DNA of 64,000 nucleotides from Deltaproteobacteria bacterium (GCA_029261855.1 JAJDAN010000042.1:124001-188000); one strand, 5' to 3'. Shown: positions 1 through 8,102, counted from the first letter of the stretch. Notes: generated from the sequence alone by a model not told the origin. Numbers and translations: made by a program.

Positions 1-1499
1 CCCTTCGCCCCTTCCGTCGTCTCGCGAGCGGCCTGCCAGGCGCCCAGGATAGCGACCAGCGGCGAGCCGTCCGGGCCCGGGAGCGTGAGGCCGAGCAGGG
101 TGGCGACGGTGGGCGCGACATCGACCTGGGACATTCTCTGCACGCGCACGCCGGGCCGGACGCCGGCTCCCCACGCCACGAAGCCCACGTCGCTACCCGG
201 GCGGGTGGGGAGGTAGCCGCCGAGGCCCTTGCGCGGGGTGGCCTGGACGATCAGCCCTCGAGCGGTCTTGCCGATGCCGTAGCCCGACCCGCCCTCGAGG
301 CCGAACCAGGCTTCCGGGTCTGCGTCCAGGCGCAGCAGCTCGCTGGCGGGGACGACTCGAAACGCACGCGTGCGTTCCGCTTCTTCCTCGAGCGCCTGCC
401 GGGCCAGGATCGCGCTGTCCTCACTGTCGGCGTACACGACCCCTGCGCCGCCGTAGCTGCGCACGTAGGCGTCCCAGCTGCCGATCCCCGCCCCGAGGTG
501 CATGGGCGCCTGGGTGATCAGGCCGACCCGTTCGAGTGCGACGTTCGGGTAGACGACGGAATGGATCGGGAACAGCGCTCGATCTCCCACGACGATGAAG
601 GTCGTGGTGTCGAGGATCCCCTGAGCCGCGAAGCAGTCGACCATGCGACCGATCGCCTGATCCACCTGAGAGAGCGCGATTCGCTTGCCGTCGCTGTCCG
701 GTCCGTCCCGGGCGATTGCCGTCCCGCTGTTTTCGAACGCGAGCAGCCAGAGCCCGGGTGTCACGGGCTGGCGCGCGATCTCGCACGCGAGCTTCGCGAT
801 CAGCTCGTCCCGCAGCAGGGCGCTCGGCCACGGGATCTGCGCCAGGGTCGGGTCCATTCGGGCCAGCCGATCGAGCACCCAGGGGCTGGCCTCGCCGGAC
901 AGCAGCTCGAACCACCGGGCTTCGGGATCCCGGTCGGGAACGCCCATGTCCGGCAGCAGCAGCCGCACGTCCGCCCCGCGCGTCAGCGGCCAGTTGAGCG
1001 CAGTCGCCGGGATCCCGTTCGCCTCTGCGATGTCCCAGATGGGCGTCCCCTGGATCCGACCCTCGCGCGCAATGCCCCGGACGTGGAGCCCCTGCGGACC
1101 CATCACTTCGTCGCCGAGCACCCGATGCCGCACGGGCAGCAGACCCGTCGCGAGCGTCGCGTGCACCGGATACGGCGCAGCCGGCAACACCGGCGTCATC
1201 GCGTTCGCGTACGCGCCGCGGGCGGCCAGGGTTGCGAGGTTCGGCATCGGGGCGCCGATGCTGCGCACGATGCCCGAACCCGCGCCGTAGTCGGACGGCT
1301 GCAAGCCCGCGACGGAGATCAGGACTACTCGACTCGGCGCCCGGGCCGGTTCGGAACGCGTGATCACCGCACTCACCCCGGCGGCCGGCTTCGCGTCGGG
1401 CTTGGCGCCATCGCCCGCACAAGCGACCCCGCCCACCGCCAGGAACGCAACCAGCAACAGTGTGACGACGGAAGAGACGGTCGACCCGGAGCGTCGCAT
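1..1499 (-). CDS. Alkaline-phosphatase-superfamily (phosphodiesterase/NPP-like) lipoprotein, probable pseudoenzyme, 3' end outside window
   Basis: The ORF track misses this gene because it runs off the left edge. Reading the minus strand from ATG at 1499 gives an uninterrupted frame. It opens with a signal segment ending VGGVAC, a possible lipobox, followed by the alkaline-phosphatase fold: VVLISVAGLQPSD, then MTPVLPAAPYPVHATLATG, and later FIVVGDRALFP. In active type I phosphodiesterase/NPP enzymes the first block carries a metal-binding Asp (SxDGxRxD) and the second the nucleophile Thr (TxPNH). Here these positions read Ala and Pro, and the later SDH motif reads GDR. The start overlaps the stop of the upstream acyltransferase gene (TGATG), so the two are probably translationally coupled. 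The fold is fairly certain; a catalytic role is doubtful. Confidence 0.8.
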   Translation of the reverse strand, partial: MRRSGSTVSSVVTLLLVAFLAVGGVACAGDGAKPDAKPAAGVSAVITRSEPARAPSRVVLISVAGLQPSDYGAGSGIVRSIGAPMPNLATLAARGAYANAMTPVLPAAPYPVHATLATGLLPVRHRVLGDEVMGPQGLHVRGIAREGRIQGTPIWDIAEANGIPATALNWPLTRGADVRLLLPDMGVPDRDPEARWFELLSGEASPWVLDRLARMDPTLAQIPWPSALLRDELIAKLACEIARQPVTPGLWLLAFENSGTAIARDGPDSDGKRIALSQVDQAIGRMVDCFAAQGILDTTTFIVVGDRALFPIHSVVYPNVALERVGLITQAPMHLGAGIGSWDAYVRSYGGAGVVYADSEDSAILARQALEEEAERTRAFRVVPASELLRLDADPEAWFGLEGGSGYGIGKTARGLIVQATPRKGLGGYLPTRPGSDVGFVAWGAGVRPGVRVQRMSQVDVAPTVATLLGLTLPGPDGSPLVAILGAWQAARETTEGAK

Positions 1500-2458
1500 C
1501 AACGGAATACACCTTCCCGTTCGGCGAGGCCCCGCGCGAACATATCGGTGATCGACTTGCGGACGACGTCCACGTGCTTCTGGATGACGGCGTCCTCGTC
1601 CGACGGATCGCCCTCGAAGTGCAGCGGCTCGCCGAAGTAGAAGCGGTACTTGACGGGCATCGGCAACAGGCCGAGGGGCCCGAGCAGGGGAAAGGTGGGG
1701 GTGATCGGCGCCGCCGGTGCCCCCACCAGGCGGCCCAGGGATTCGAGGTTTGCGAGCCCCGGGTTCTGCTCTTCGGAACCGACGAGGGCGACGGGCACGA
1801 TGGGCGTGTTGGTCGACAACGCGAGGCGCAGGAAGCCGAGCCCGAAGCGCTGGAGCTGGTAGCGATCCGAGTACAGCTTGTTCATGCCACGAACGCCTTC
1901 GGGAAAGACCATCACGCATTCCCCGGCCTCGAGCATCTTGATGCAGTTCTCGGGTGTTCCGACCATGGAGCCCATGCGAGCCGCCATCTCGCTGATGAAC
2001 GGCAGCTCCGACACCCAGTACTCGGCCATCGCGCGAGCCACTCGCGGCGGATCGGCCTCGAGCAGCATCGACATCGACAACATCATGCCGTCGAAGGGAA
2101 GCTGCCCGGCGTGGTTGCAGATGAGCAGCACGCGCCCGTCGGGCACGCGGTCGATGTCGTGGTTCTCGACGCGGAAGTAGTAGCGGTAGAGCAACGCCGA
2201 GGGCAGCGATCCCTTGCGGAAGGTCTCCGGGTGGAAGCCGTAGCGATCGAAGCCGTAGTCGTTGAGCGCGATCGGGATGCCGTCCACCCGGTCCTCGATC
2301 TCTTCCTGCAGTCGGCGTACCGCCATGGGCTGGAAGGCGCCGACCAGGTCCGTGAGCGTGGATAGGATCCCGGTGGGCCGCCGACGCTGGCGCAGGGCCT
2401 TCGCCCGCCGGCGTCCGGGCGCGTCGTCCTTGCGGACTGCGGATTTTCGGTCAGCCAT
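1499..2458 (-). CDS. Lysophospholipid acyltransferase family protein (MGAT-like LPLAT)
   Basis: A 319-residue predicted membrane-associated acyltransferase, likely transferring an acyl chain to a lysolipid or related acceptor. Around residue 110 it has LLICNHAGQLPFDG, the NH-G-LPxDG variant of the HX4D catalytic motif, and around residue 165 VMVFPEGVRG, the glycerol-phosphate-binding FPEG motif. The C-terminal block ITPTFPLLGPLGLLPMPVKY is shared with the protein encoded at 9125-10216, so the two are paralogs. The N-terminus is Arg/Lys-rich. The ATG has a good ribosome site (GAGGTGAGGG). It lies downstream of an SDR gene and overlaps the phosphodiesterase-like gene. The true acceptor cannot be told from sequence. 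Confidence 0.88.
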   Translation of the reverse strand: MADRKSAVRKDDAPGRRRAKALRQRRRPTGILSTLTDLVGAFQPMAVRRLQEEIEDRVDGIPIALNDYGFDRYGFHPETFRKGSLPSALLYRYYFRVENHDIDRVPDGRVLLICNHAGQLPFDGMMLSMSMLLEADPPRVARAMAEYWVSELPFISEMAARMGSMVGTPENCIKMLEAGECVMVFPEGVRGMNKLYSDRYQLQRFGLGFLRLALSTNTPIVPVALVGSEEQNPGLANLESLGRLVGAPAAPITPTFPLLGPLGLLPMPVKYRFYFGEPLHFEGDPSDEDAVIQKHVDVVRKSITDMFARGLAEREGVFR

Positions 2459-2472
2459 CCCTCACCTCTTTA

Positions 2473-2505
2473 CTCGCTTGCGGCGCCCTTCTCGCTTGCG
2501 GCGCC
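2473..2505. repeat. Two copies of a 15-bp sequence in an 18-bp tandem
   Basis: CTCGCTTGCGGCGCC occurs at 2473-2487 and again at 2491-2505. It lies in the 87-bp gap between the stop of the SDR gene and the start of the acyltransferase gene. On the minus strand one frame reads GAASEKGAASE followed by TAA, an acidic tail one frame away from the SDR reading frame. Confidence 0.85.
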
Positions 2506-2545
2506 TTCGTCGTCCGCCGAGTTGCCGTCCGCTGCGGCTCGCCCG

Positions 2546-3469
2546 TCACTCCCGGATGCTCGCGAAGATCTCGGGCAGACCGTACTTGCAGCGGAACCCG
2601 GTCGCTTCCGCGAAGCGACTGCCGTCGAGTGACACGGGGTACTTCAGGAAGTCGAGCAGGCCGGCGGGGTACGGCAACATCCCGAAGCGGAACAGACGCC
2701 CGAACAGCCAGCGCGCCGGGGGATCGGGGATGGGCCAGGCCGTGCCGCCCGTCTCCTCGATGGCCGTGTGCAGCGGCACCTCGCCGGGGCCGACCACGTT
2801 GAACACCCCCTGGAGCTGGTGGTCGACGGCCAGGGTCATCGCCTCGGCCAGATCATTTTCGTGAATGAAGGGGATCATCGGGTCGAAGCCCAGCACCGTG
2901 GGGACGCGCCGCTGGCGCAGGTATTCGCGCACCATGCTTGGCACGCGCGGACCCAGCGTGCTGACGGGACGAATCACGCTGGTGCGCAGCTCCGGACGGC
3001 GCCAGATGTTCGTCGAGACCAGGCTGTCGACCTCCACGAGATCGCGGATTTCGGGGTAGTTGCGGCTGGCGGACAGCGGCGTCTCTTCGTCCATCTGGTA
3101 GGGGTTCTCCGGGAACGCCCCGTACACGTAGCCGCTCGACAGCACGACCAGATGACGGACGCCGTACTTCACGCAGTGGTCGAGCAGAAGACGCGTGCCG
3201 CCGACGTTGACCGAGTGACGCTCGCGGTCCGATGCGCGGAAGTGCCGCACGAATCCCATGTGCACCACGGCGTCGGGCCGCGTGGTCCGCACGACGTCTT
3301 CGAACTTCCGCTTCCGCAAATCCACGACGTGGGTGTCGATCCCTCGGGGGCTACTCTTCCAGCGAGAAGTGTCGACACCCGTCACCGCGTACCGGTCCGA
3401 GAGCCGGCGCGCGACCAGACGGCCCAGGCCACCCGCCACCCCGGTCACTAGAACTTTTTCCACTGCCAC
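2546..3469 (-). CDS. Extended SDR / NAD-dependent epimerase-dehydratase family protein
   Basis: A 307-residue Rossmann protein starting at GTG. The N-terminal VLVTGVAGGLGRLVARRL is an intact TGxxGxxG dinucleotide-binding motif, followed by the VVDLR and VVHMGFV strands and LVVLSSGYVYG typical of extended SDRs. The catalytic YxxxK is not obvious: the expected site reads NYPEIRD, so the Lys is missing. It is first in a three-gene minus-strand operon with the acyltransferase and the phosphodiesterase-like gene. A homologous acyltransferase-SDR pair sits at 9.1-11.3 kb. Substrate unknown; a nucleotide-sugar or lipid-linked substrate would fit the context. Confidence 0.85.
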   Translation of the reverse strand: MAVEKVLVTGVAGGLGRLVARRLSDRYAVTGVDTSRWKSSPRGIDTHVVDLRKRKFEDVVRTTRPDAVVHMGFVRHFRASDRERHSVNVGGTRLLLDHCVKYGVRHLVVLSSGYVYGAFPENPYQMDEETPLSASRNYPEIRDLVEVDSLVSTNIWRRPELRTSVIRPVSTLGPRVPSMVREYLRQRRVPTVLGFDPMIPFIHENDLAEAMTLAVDHQLQGVFNVVGPGEVPLHTAIEETGGTAWPIPDPPARWLFGRLFRFGMLPYPAGLLDFLKYPVSLDGSRFAEATGFRCKYGLPEIFASIRE

Positions 3470-3558
3470 TCCGATGACTTACAGAAGGCCGACGAGCCTT
3501 CCAGCCTGAGTTTCGTAATCTAACGCCGAATTCCCGCGAGCACTCCCCCCGGAGGGAT

Positions 3559-4284
3559 GTGGTGGTCGAGCAATCGCCCCGCTTCGAAGAGCTGAAGGTG
3601 CGTCTCCCCGAGCCGGTTTCCGGCGTCGACGAGATTACGACCGTGCTCGGCATCCCCGAATGGTGGCCGACGGGGTCCCGGGTGGCCGTTGCCATCGCAC
3701 ACGGCTCCGCGAGCAACATGGACGACCCGGTCATCGTCGAGCTGGCCGAGCGCCTCACGCGCCGCAAGTTCCTGACCCTGCGATTCAACTTCCCGTTCGG
3801 CGAGGCGGGTAAGAAAAGCGGTGCCGATTCGATGGAAGTCATGGAACGGGGTTTTCGCGCGGCGCTGTCGGTGTTCGGGCGCGACACCACCCAGGCGCCC
3901 GCGCACCTGGTGCTCGGCGGCAAGGGAACCGGTGCCGGCGTCGCGGCCCAACTCGCGACCGCGCGTCTGCGCCTCGCTGGCCTTTTCGCTCTCGGGTACC
4001 CCCTGCACCCCCAGGACAAACCCCAGAAGGCGAACGCCGAGGCTCTCTACCGCATCACCGCGCCGATGCTGTTCATCCAGGGCACCCGCGACCGCCGTTG
4101 TGACGTCGAGACGCTGCGCGAGACCCTGCGCGGGGTCGGCGCCTCCACCCGGCTCCACGTGTGCGAAGACGCCGACCAGAACTTCAAGGCGCCCAAGCGG
4201 TCCCTGCGCAGCGAAGAAGACATCCGCAGCGAAGCCTTCGACGTCCTGTACGACTGGCTGGAAACCATCACCGGCGAGGTCTGA
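3559..4284 (+). CDS. Alpha/beta-hydrolase-fold protein (KANL3/Tex30-like) lacking catalytic Ser and His
   Basis: A 241-residue protein with the KANL3/Tex30 (dienelactone-hydrolase-like) pattern: VAIAHGSASNMDDP near residue 50, RFNFPFGEAGKKS near 75, LVLGGKGTGAGVAAQLA near 115, LFALGYPLHP, and MLFIQGTRDRRCD near 175. Active members read GG(K/R)SMGG at the nucleophile elbow and a DH pair near the C-terminus. Here the nucleophile position is Gly (GGKGTG) and the final motif is DADQNFK, with Gln in place of His. Hydrolysis is therefore unlikely. GTG starts are possible at 3559 or 3562; GGAGGG lies just upstream. A Rieske gene follows 5 bases after its stop codon. Confidence 0.82.
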   Translation: MVVEQSPRFEELKVRLPEPVSGVDEITTVLGIPEWWPTGSRVAVAIAHGSASNMDDPVIVELAERLTRRKFLTLRFNFPFGEAGKKSGADSMEVMERGFRAALSVFGRDTTQAPAHLVLGGKGTGAGVAAQLATARLRLAGLFALGYPLHPQDKPQKANAEALYRITAPMLFIQGTRDRRCDVETLRETLRGVGASTRLHVCEDADQNFKAPKRSLRSEEDIRSEAFDVLYDWLETITGEV

Positions 4285-4289
4285 GCGGC

Positions 4290-4625
4290 GTGTCCGAGGC
4301 AAGCTGGCACGACCTGGGACCCGCAGCGGACTTCCCGGATGACAAGCTCCACGGGCGTCTCATCAAGGGCGTCCGTCTCTGCTACGGCCGCGTCGGGGAA
4401 CGCTTCTTCGCCATCGACGACACCTGTCCCCACGCGGGGGGAAGCCTCACCGAGGGCATGCTCGACGGCGACCTGGTGATCTGTCCCCTCCATGCCTGGG
4501 CCTTCGAAAGTGCCAGCGGACGCTGCGTCGACGACCCGGCCTGCTCCGTTTCCGCCTACCCGGTCCGTGTCGAGGGGGGCATCGTCCAGGTCCAGATCGA
4601 GGAGAGAAGCCGTGCCGAACGCTGA
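4290..4625 (+). CDS. Rieske [2Fe-2S] ferredoxin-like protein (NirD type)
   Basis: A 111-residue single-domain Rieske protein. The cluster ligands are visible as DDTCPHAGGSL (CxH) and VICPLHAWAFE (CxxH), 17-18 residues apart. The track ORF starts further upstream, but that extension is inside the previous gene. GTG at 4290 gives the natural N-terminus (SEASWHDLGP) just after the hydrolase stop. It overlaps the start of the MBL hydrolase gene by 14 bases, which suggests coupled translation. It is likely a soluble electron carrier for an unknown partner. Confidence 0.9.
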   Translation: MSEASWHDLGPAADFPDDKLHGRLIKGVRLCYGRVGERFFAIDDTCPHAGGSLTEGMLDGDLVICPLHAWAFESASGRCVDDPACSVSAYPVRVEGGIVQVQIEERSRAER

Positions 4626-5325
4626 GAACGCCGAAAGCGACCTCTACTTCCGCCAGACCGCCGTCGGCGAGATGGCGAACTTCGCCTACCTGCTGGGCAG
4701 CCTCAGCACGCGCGAGGCGCTGATCGTCGACCCGGCCTGGGAGGTGGATGCCCTGCTCGACCAGGCCGCCGCCGACGGTATGAAGGTCGTGGGTGCCCTC
4801 GTCACCCACTATCACCAGGACCACGTGGGCGGCTCGCTGTTCGGGCACTCGATCGAGGGGCTGGACCGCCTGATGGAACGCAACCCCGTGCCGATCCACG
4901 TCAACAAGCACGAAGCCGCGGGGCTCGTGCAGGTGACGGGCGTGTCCCAGGGCGACCTCGACATCCACGAGGGCGGCGATGTGATCGAAGTCGGCGGCAT
5001 CCGCACCCGCCTGCTTCACACCCCCGGCCACACGCCGGGCTCCCAGTGCTTCCTGGTGGAAGAGACCGACCGCGCCGGTCAGCTGGTTTCGGGAGACACG
5101 CTCTTCCTCGGCAGCTGCGGGCGCGTCGATCTCCCCGGCAGCAACCCCGAGGACATGTACCACTCGCTCACGACGACCCTGAAGCGCCTGCCGGACGACA
5201 CGGTCCTCTACCCCGGGCACCTGTACTCGGCCGACGCACAGTCGACCATGGGCGAGCAGAAGCGAAGCAACCCCTTCCTGCGAGTCACCTCGCTGGAGAT
5301 GTTCCTGGGGTTCATGGGCGTCTGA
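4612..5325 (+). CDS. MBL-fold metallo-hydrolase (glyoxalase II / persulfide dioxygenase-like)
   Basis: A 237-residue metallo-beta-lactamase fold protein. THYHQDHVGG is the THxHxDH metal motif (near residue 65), LLHTPGHTPGS carries the third ligand group, and SGDTLFLGSCGRVDLPGS with YPGHLYS completes the set. This matches the glyoxalase II/ETHE1-like branch. The GTG start at 4612 lies inside the end of the Rieske gene. Glutathione thioester hydrolysis or persulfide oxidation are both possible; the Rieske neighbour hints at redox chemistry but does not settle it. The last codons and stop lie in a 12-bp tandem repeat. Confidence 0.9.
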   Translation: MPNAENAESDLYFRQTAVGEMANFAYLLGSLSTREALIVDPAWEVDALLDQAAADGMKVVGALVTHYHQDHVGGSLFGHSIEGLDRLMERNPVPIHVNKHEAAGLVQVTGVSQGDLDIHEGGDVIEVGGIRTRLLHTPGHTPGSQCFLVEETDRAGQLVSGDTLFLGSCGRVDLPGSNPEDMYHSLTTTLKRLPDDTVLYPGHLYSADAQSTMGEQKRSNPFLRVTSLEMFLGFMGV

Positions 5326-5363
5326 TCGGGCGTCTGATCAGGCGTCTGGCTCGGCGTCCGACC
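5316..5363. repeat. 12-bp tandem repeat, four units, spanning a stop codon
   Basis: Four consecutive units: GGGCGTCTGATC twice exactly, then AGGCGTCTGGCT and CGGCGTCCGACC. The first unit contains the MBL hydrolase end (GGC GTC TGA). Because 12 is a multiple of three, the second unit repeats Gly-Val-stop in the same frame. The array fills the whole gap up to the stop codon of the convergent gene. Confidence 0.9.
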
Positions 5364-5915
5364 CTACTTCTTCTTCGGCGCGTCCGCGGGCTTGCCTCCG
5401 ACGATGATCTCACCCCGCAGGCGAGCGCGCGCCTGATTGTGCGGGTTCACCATCGAGCCCGAGGGCCGCTTGAGGATGTACTCGTAGCGGCCGGGCTTGA
5501 GCTCGCAGAAGCTCGCGAACTCGCCGGGCTGGATCGGCGCGGACTTGAGCTCGTCCTCGACGATCGAGAAGTTGACCAGGCTGTGGCAGATCATGTCCCG
5601 GGCCACTTCGCGCTCGAAGACGATCACGGTCGGGTTCGACGCGTAGCTGATCCAGGCCACCAGCTGGCCTTCCTTCAGGGACACCGACCGCGGGCTGATG
5701 CTCTGGTCGGTGATGAGGACGACCTTGTGGCTCGACTGGCGATAGTCGGGGCTGAGCTGCGGAATGTTGCCCGGCGTGTCGTAGGGGATCTCGGTGGGGC
5801 GCGTGTCCTCAGCCGAGGCGGTCCCGACTGCCATCAGCAGCACGGCGGCCAGGCCCAAGGCCCCGACGCATGCGGCGATCCGAGTCCGGGTTCGAGCGAA
5901 GCGATGGGATGACAT
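5364..5915 (-). CDS. Secreted cupredoxin-like protein
   Basis: A 183-residue protein with an Arg-rich N-terminus, a hydrophobic segment (ALGLAAVLLMAVGTASA) and an AxA signal peptidase site near residue 36. The mature part has SPRSVSLKEGQLVAWISYA, VARDMICHSL and FASFCELKPGRYEYIL. That is the order of a cupredoxin: edge strand, CH segment, then a C-(x)-PGxYxY loop. The usual C-terminal HxxxM ligands are not evident, so metal binding is uncertain. The C-terminus is Lys-rich. It is convergent with the MBL hydrolase. Upstream, the minus strand has a TATAAG hexamer (5971-5976) that could be its -10. Confidence 0.65.
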   Translation of the reverse strand: MSSHRFARTRTRIAACVGALGLAAVLLMAVGTASAEDTRPTEIPYDTPGNIPQLSPDYRQSSHKVVLITDQSISPRSVSLKEGQLVAWISYASNPTVIVFEREVARDMICHSLVNFSIVEDELKSAPIQPGEFASFCELKPGRYEYILKRPSGSMVNPHNQARARLRGEIIVGGKPADAPKKK

Positions 5916-6068
5916 GGGGTGGCGCCTCCAGAAGGCCGGTGTGGGTCGGCGGGACCCGGGGGACTGCGCCCTTATACCATAGTCGACGCAGGCTTAGGGC
6001 GGCATTCGCCGCCCGGGGCCGACCCCGCCCTCGACGGGAAACAACTACGCGACTCCGCGCTCGCCGCG

Positions 6069-6097
6069 TTGAAATCGCCGGACCCGTCTTGTAGGGT
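6069..6097 (+). promoter_or_regulatory. Candidate sigma-70 promoter in the 420-bp region upstream of etfB
   Basis: TTGAAA (6069-6074), a 17-bp spacer and TAGGGT (6092-6097). If used, it gives a leader of about 230 nt before etfB. The intergenic stretch 5916-6336 holds no convincing gene. A second -10-like CATAAT lies at 6312-6317, close to the etfB ribosome site CGGAGG. Confidence 0.4.
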
Positions 6098-6336
6098 CTT
6101 TCCGCCTTTTCCGGTGATCCCACAAGGGGTTCCCGGAACGCGAGATCCGAATCCCACGTGCCACAGAGCCGAAGCGCGACGAGAGACCCGCTCCTGACCG
6201 CCTCGTGGCGGCAGGAAGCCACGGGATCCCTCGCTGCGACTCCCGACGCAACCCCGATCGCGGATAGAGAAGAAACGACGCGCTGAAAGACAGCCGCCCC
6301 CCTTCCCTGCCCATAATACTCCGGAGGCCACGCCCC

Positions 6337-7110
6337 ATGAAGGTCATGGTGTGCCTGAAGCAGGTCCCCCATCAGGACGCGAAGCTCGACATCAATTCCG
6401 ATGGGACCTGGATTCAAGAAGACAACATCAAGTTCGAGATCAACAGCTACGACACCTACGCCCTCGAAGAGGCGCTCCGCATCAAGGACGCCGACGCCGA
6501 CACCGAGGTAGTCGTTGTCTCCATCGGTCCGGATCGCGTCACGCAGGCGCTCCGCACCGCCCTGGGCATGGGCGCTGACCGCGCGGTCCACGTGAACGAC
6601 GCCGAAGCATTCGGCTCGGACGCGTTGTGCGTCGCAAAGGTGCTGGCTGCCGTCGCCAAGGCAGAGAGCCCCGACCTGATCTTCACCGGTCTGATGACGG
6701 ACGACGGCAATTCGTCTGCCGTCCCGCCGATGCTGGCCGAACTGATCGACGTCCCCTCGGCAACCGGCGTCCTCCACACCGAGGCAGCCAACGGCTCGCT
6801 CAAGGTGGAGCGCGAGCTCGAGGGTGGAGCCATCGAGGTCGTCGAGCTGCCGAAGCCCTGCCTGGCCTCGATCCAGACCGGCGCCAATCAGGTCCGCTAC
6901 GCGTCGCTCAAGGGCATCATGCAGGCGAAGAAGAAGCCGATCGACGTCAAGACGGCCGCAGACCTGGGGGTCTCGGACGTCGCCAGCAAGGCGACGATCG
7001 ACAAGGTCTACTCGCCGCCGAAGAACGCGACCGCGGACATCCTTTCTGGCAGCACCGATGAGATCGTTTCCGGCCTCATGGGCAAGATCAAGGAGCTCGG
7101 GGTCCTGTAA
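6337..7110 (+). CDS. etfB: Electron transfer flavoprotein subunit beta
   Basis: A 257-residue EtfB, the AMP-binding subunit of the heterodimeric FAD protein that takes electrons from acyl-CoA dehydrogenases and passes them to the quinone pool. MKVMVCLKQVPHQDAKL and INSYDTYALEEALRIKD are the family N-terminus; LIFTGLMTDDGNSSAVPPMLAE and LPKPCLASIQTGANQVRYASLKGI are the later signatures. The start has the ribosome site CGGAGG. etfA follows after 32 bases. An ETF dehydrogenase (ETF-QO) is not in the window. Confidence 0.96.
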   Translation: MKVMVCLKQVPHQDAKLDINSDGTWIQEDNIKFEINSYDTYALEEALRIKDADADTEVVVVSIGPDRVTQALRTALGMGADRAVHVNDAEAFGSDALCVAKVLAAVAKAESPDLIFTGLMTDDGNSSAVPPMLAELIDVPSATGVLHTEAANGSLKVERELEGGAIEVVELPKPCLASIQTGANQVRYASLKGIMQAKKKPIDVKTAADLGVSDVASKATIDKVYSPPKNATADILSGSTDEIVSGLMGKIKELGVL

Positions 7111-7142
7111 AGGGGCCGCCGCAGCCAAGGAGAAGAGTATCC

Positions 7143-8102
7143 ATGAGCAACATCCTCATCGTTGCAGAGACCCAGAACGGAGCGATCCGCGAGTGCAGCT
7201 ACGAGCTGGTCACGCTCGCGCAGTCGCTCGGTGGAACCGTCAAGAGCCTCGTGATCGGAAGCGGCGTGGGCGACCTCGCCAGTCAGTTCGCGGGCAAGGG
7301 CGGCGGCGAGACCTTCGTCGCCGACGACGCAGCCTTCGCGAACTACAGCGTGGACGCGTGGAACAAGGCGATCCGCGCCGGCGTCGAGGCATCGGGTGCC
7401 GACGTCGTGCTGATCTCGAACACGCCCCAGGGCTGGGACGTCGCGCCGCGCATCGCCGCGGGGCTCGACGTCGCGTTCGTCAGTGACTGCTTCAACGCCG
7501 AGGACCAGGGCGGCAAGCTCGTGTGCTTCCGCCGGGTCTTCAACGGCAAGCTCGACGCGCAGGTCACCTGCGGCGCCGGGAAGGCCGTCCTGACGGTGCA
7601 GCCGGGGTCCAAGGAGCCGTTCTCGGGCTCTGGAGACGGCAGCACGACGGCGCTCTCCGTCGATCTTTCGGGCGTTCGCAGCAAGTTCGTCGAGATCAAG
7701 CAGGCCGAGTCGACGGGTATCGACTTGACCAAGGCCGACGTGGTCGTGTCCGGCGGACGCGGCGTGGGCGATCCGGAGAAGTTCCCGGAGGTGATCCTGC
7801 CCCTCGCCAACGCACTCGGCGGTGCAATGGGTGCTTCGCGCCCCGTGGTGGATGCCGGATGGTTGCCCCACGCGCACCAGGTCGGATCGTCCGGTCAGGT
7901 GGTGACGCCGAAGCTCTACATCGCCTGCGGTATCTCCGGTGCCATCCAGCACCTCGTGGGCATGAAGAACTCGAACTACATCATCGCCATCAACAAGGAC
8001 AAGGACGCGCCCATCTTCGAGGTCGCGAACCTCGGTGTGGTCGGAGACCTGTTCGAGATCGTGCCCGCGCTGACTGCGGCAGTGAAGGCCGCAAAGGGCT
8101 GA
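7143..8102 (+). CDS. etfA: Electron transfer flavoprotein subunit alpha
   Basis: A 319-residue EtfA, the FAD-binding subunit. The C-terminal FAD domain is clear: VVSGGRGVGDPEKFPEV, GASRPVVDAGWLPHAHQVG, LYIACGISGAIQHLVGMK, YIIAINKDKDAPIFEVANLG and VGDLFEIVP. The length is typical. It pairs with etfB upstream and the operon ends at the terminator at 8156-8189. The partner dehydrogenases are elsewhere, though an enoyl-CoA hydratase remnant and an acyl-chain SDR later in the window fit fatty-acid oxidation. Confidence 0.96.
   Translation: MSNILIVAETQNGAIRECSYELVTLAQSLGGTVKSLVIGSGVGDLASQFAGKGGGETFVADDAAFANYSVDAWNKAIRAGVEASGADVVLISNTPQGWDVAPRIAAGLDVAFVSDCFNAEDQGGKLVCFRRVFNGKLDAQVTCGAGKAVLTVQPGSKEPFSGSGDGSTTALSVDLSGVRSKFVEIKQAESTGIDLTKADVVVSGGRGVGDPEKFPEVILPLANALGGAMGASRPVVDAGWLPHAHQVGSSGQVVTPKLYIACGISGAIQHLVGMKNSNYIIAINKDKDAPIFEVANLGVVGDLFEIVPALTAAVKAAKG

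Noticed and set aside
421-1512. 363-codon minus-strand ORF rich in Arg/Gly/Pro
   Set aside because: Shadow frame of the alkaline-phosphatase-fold gene, which is in another minus-strand frame and runs off the window.
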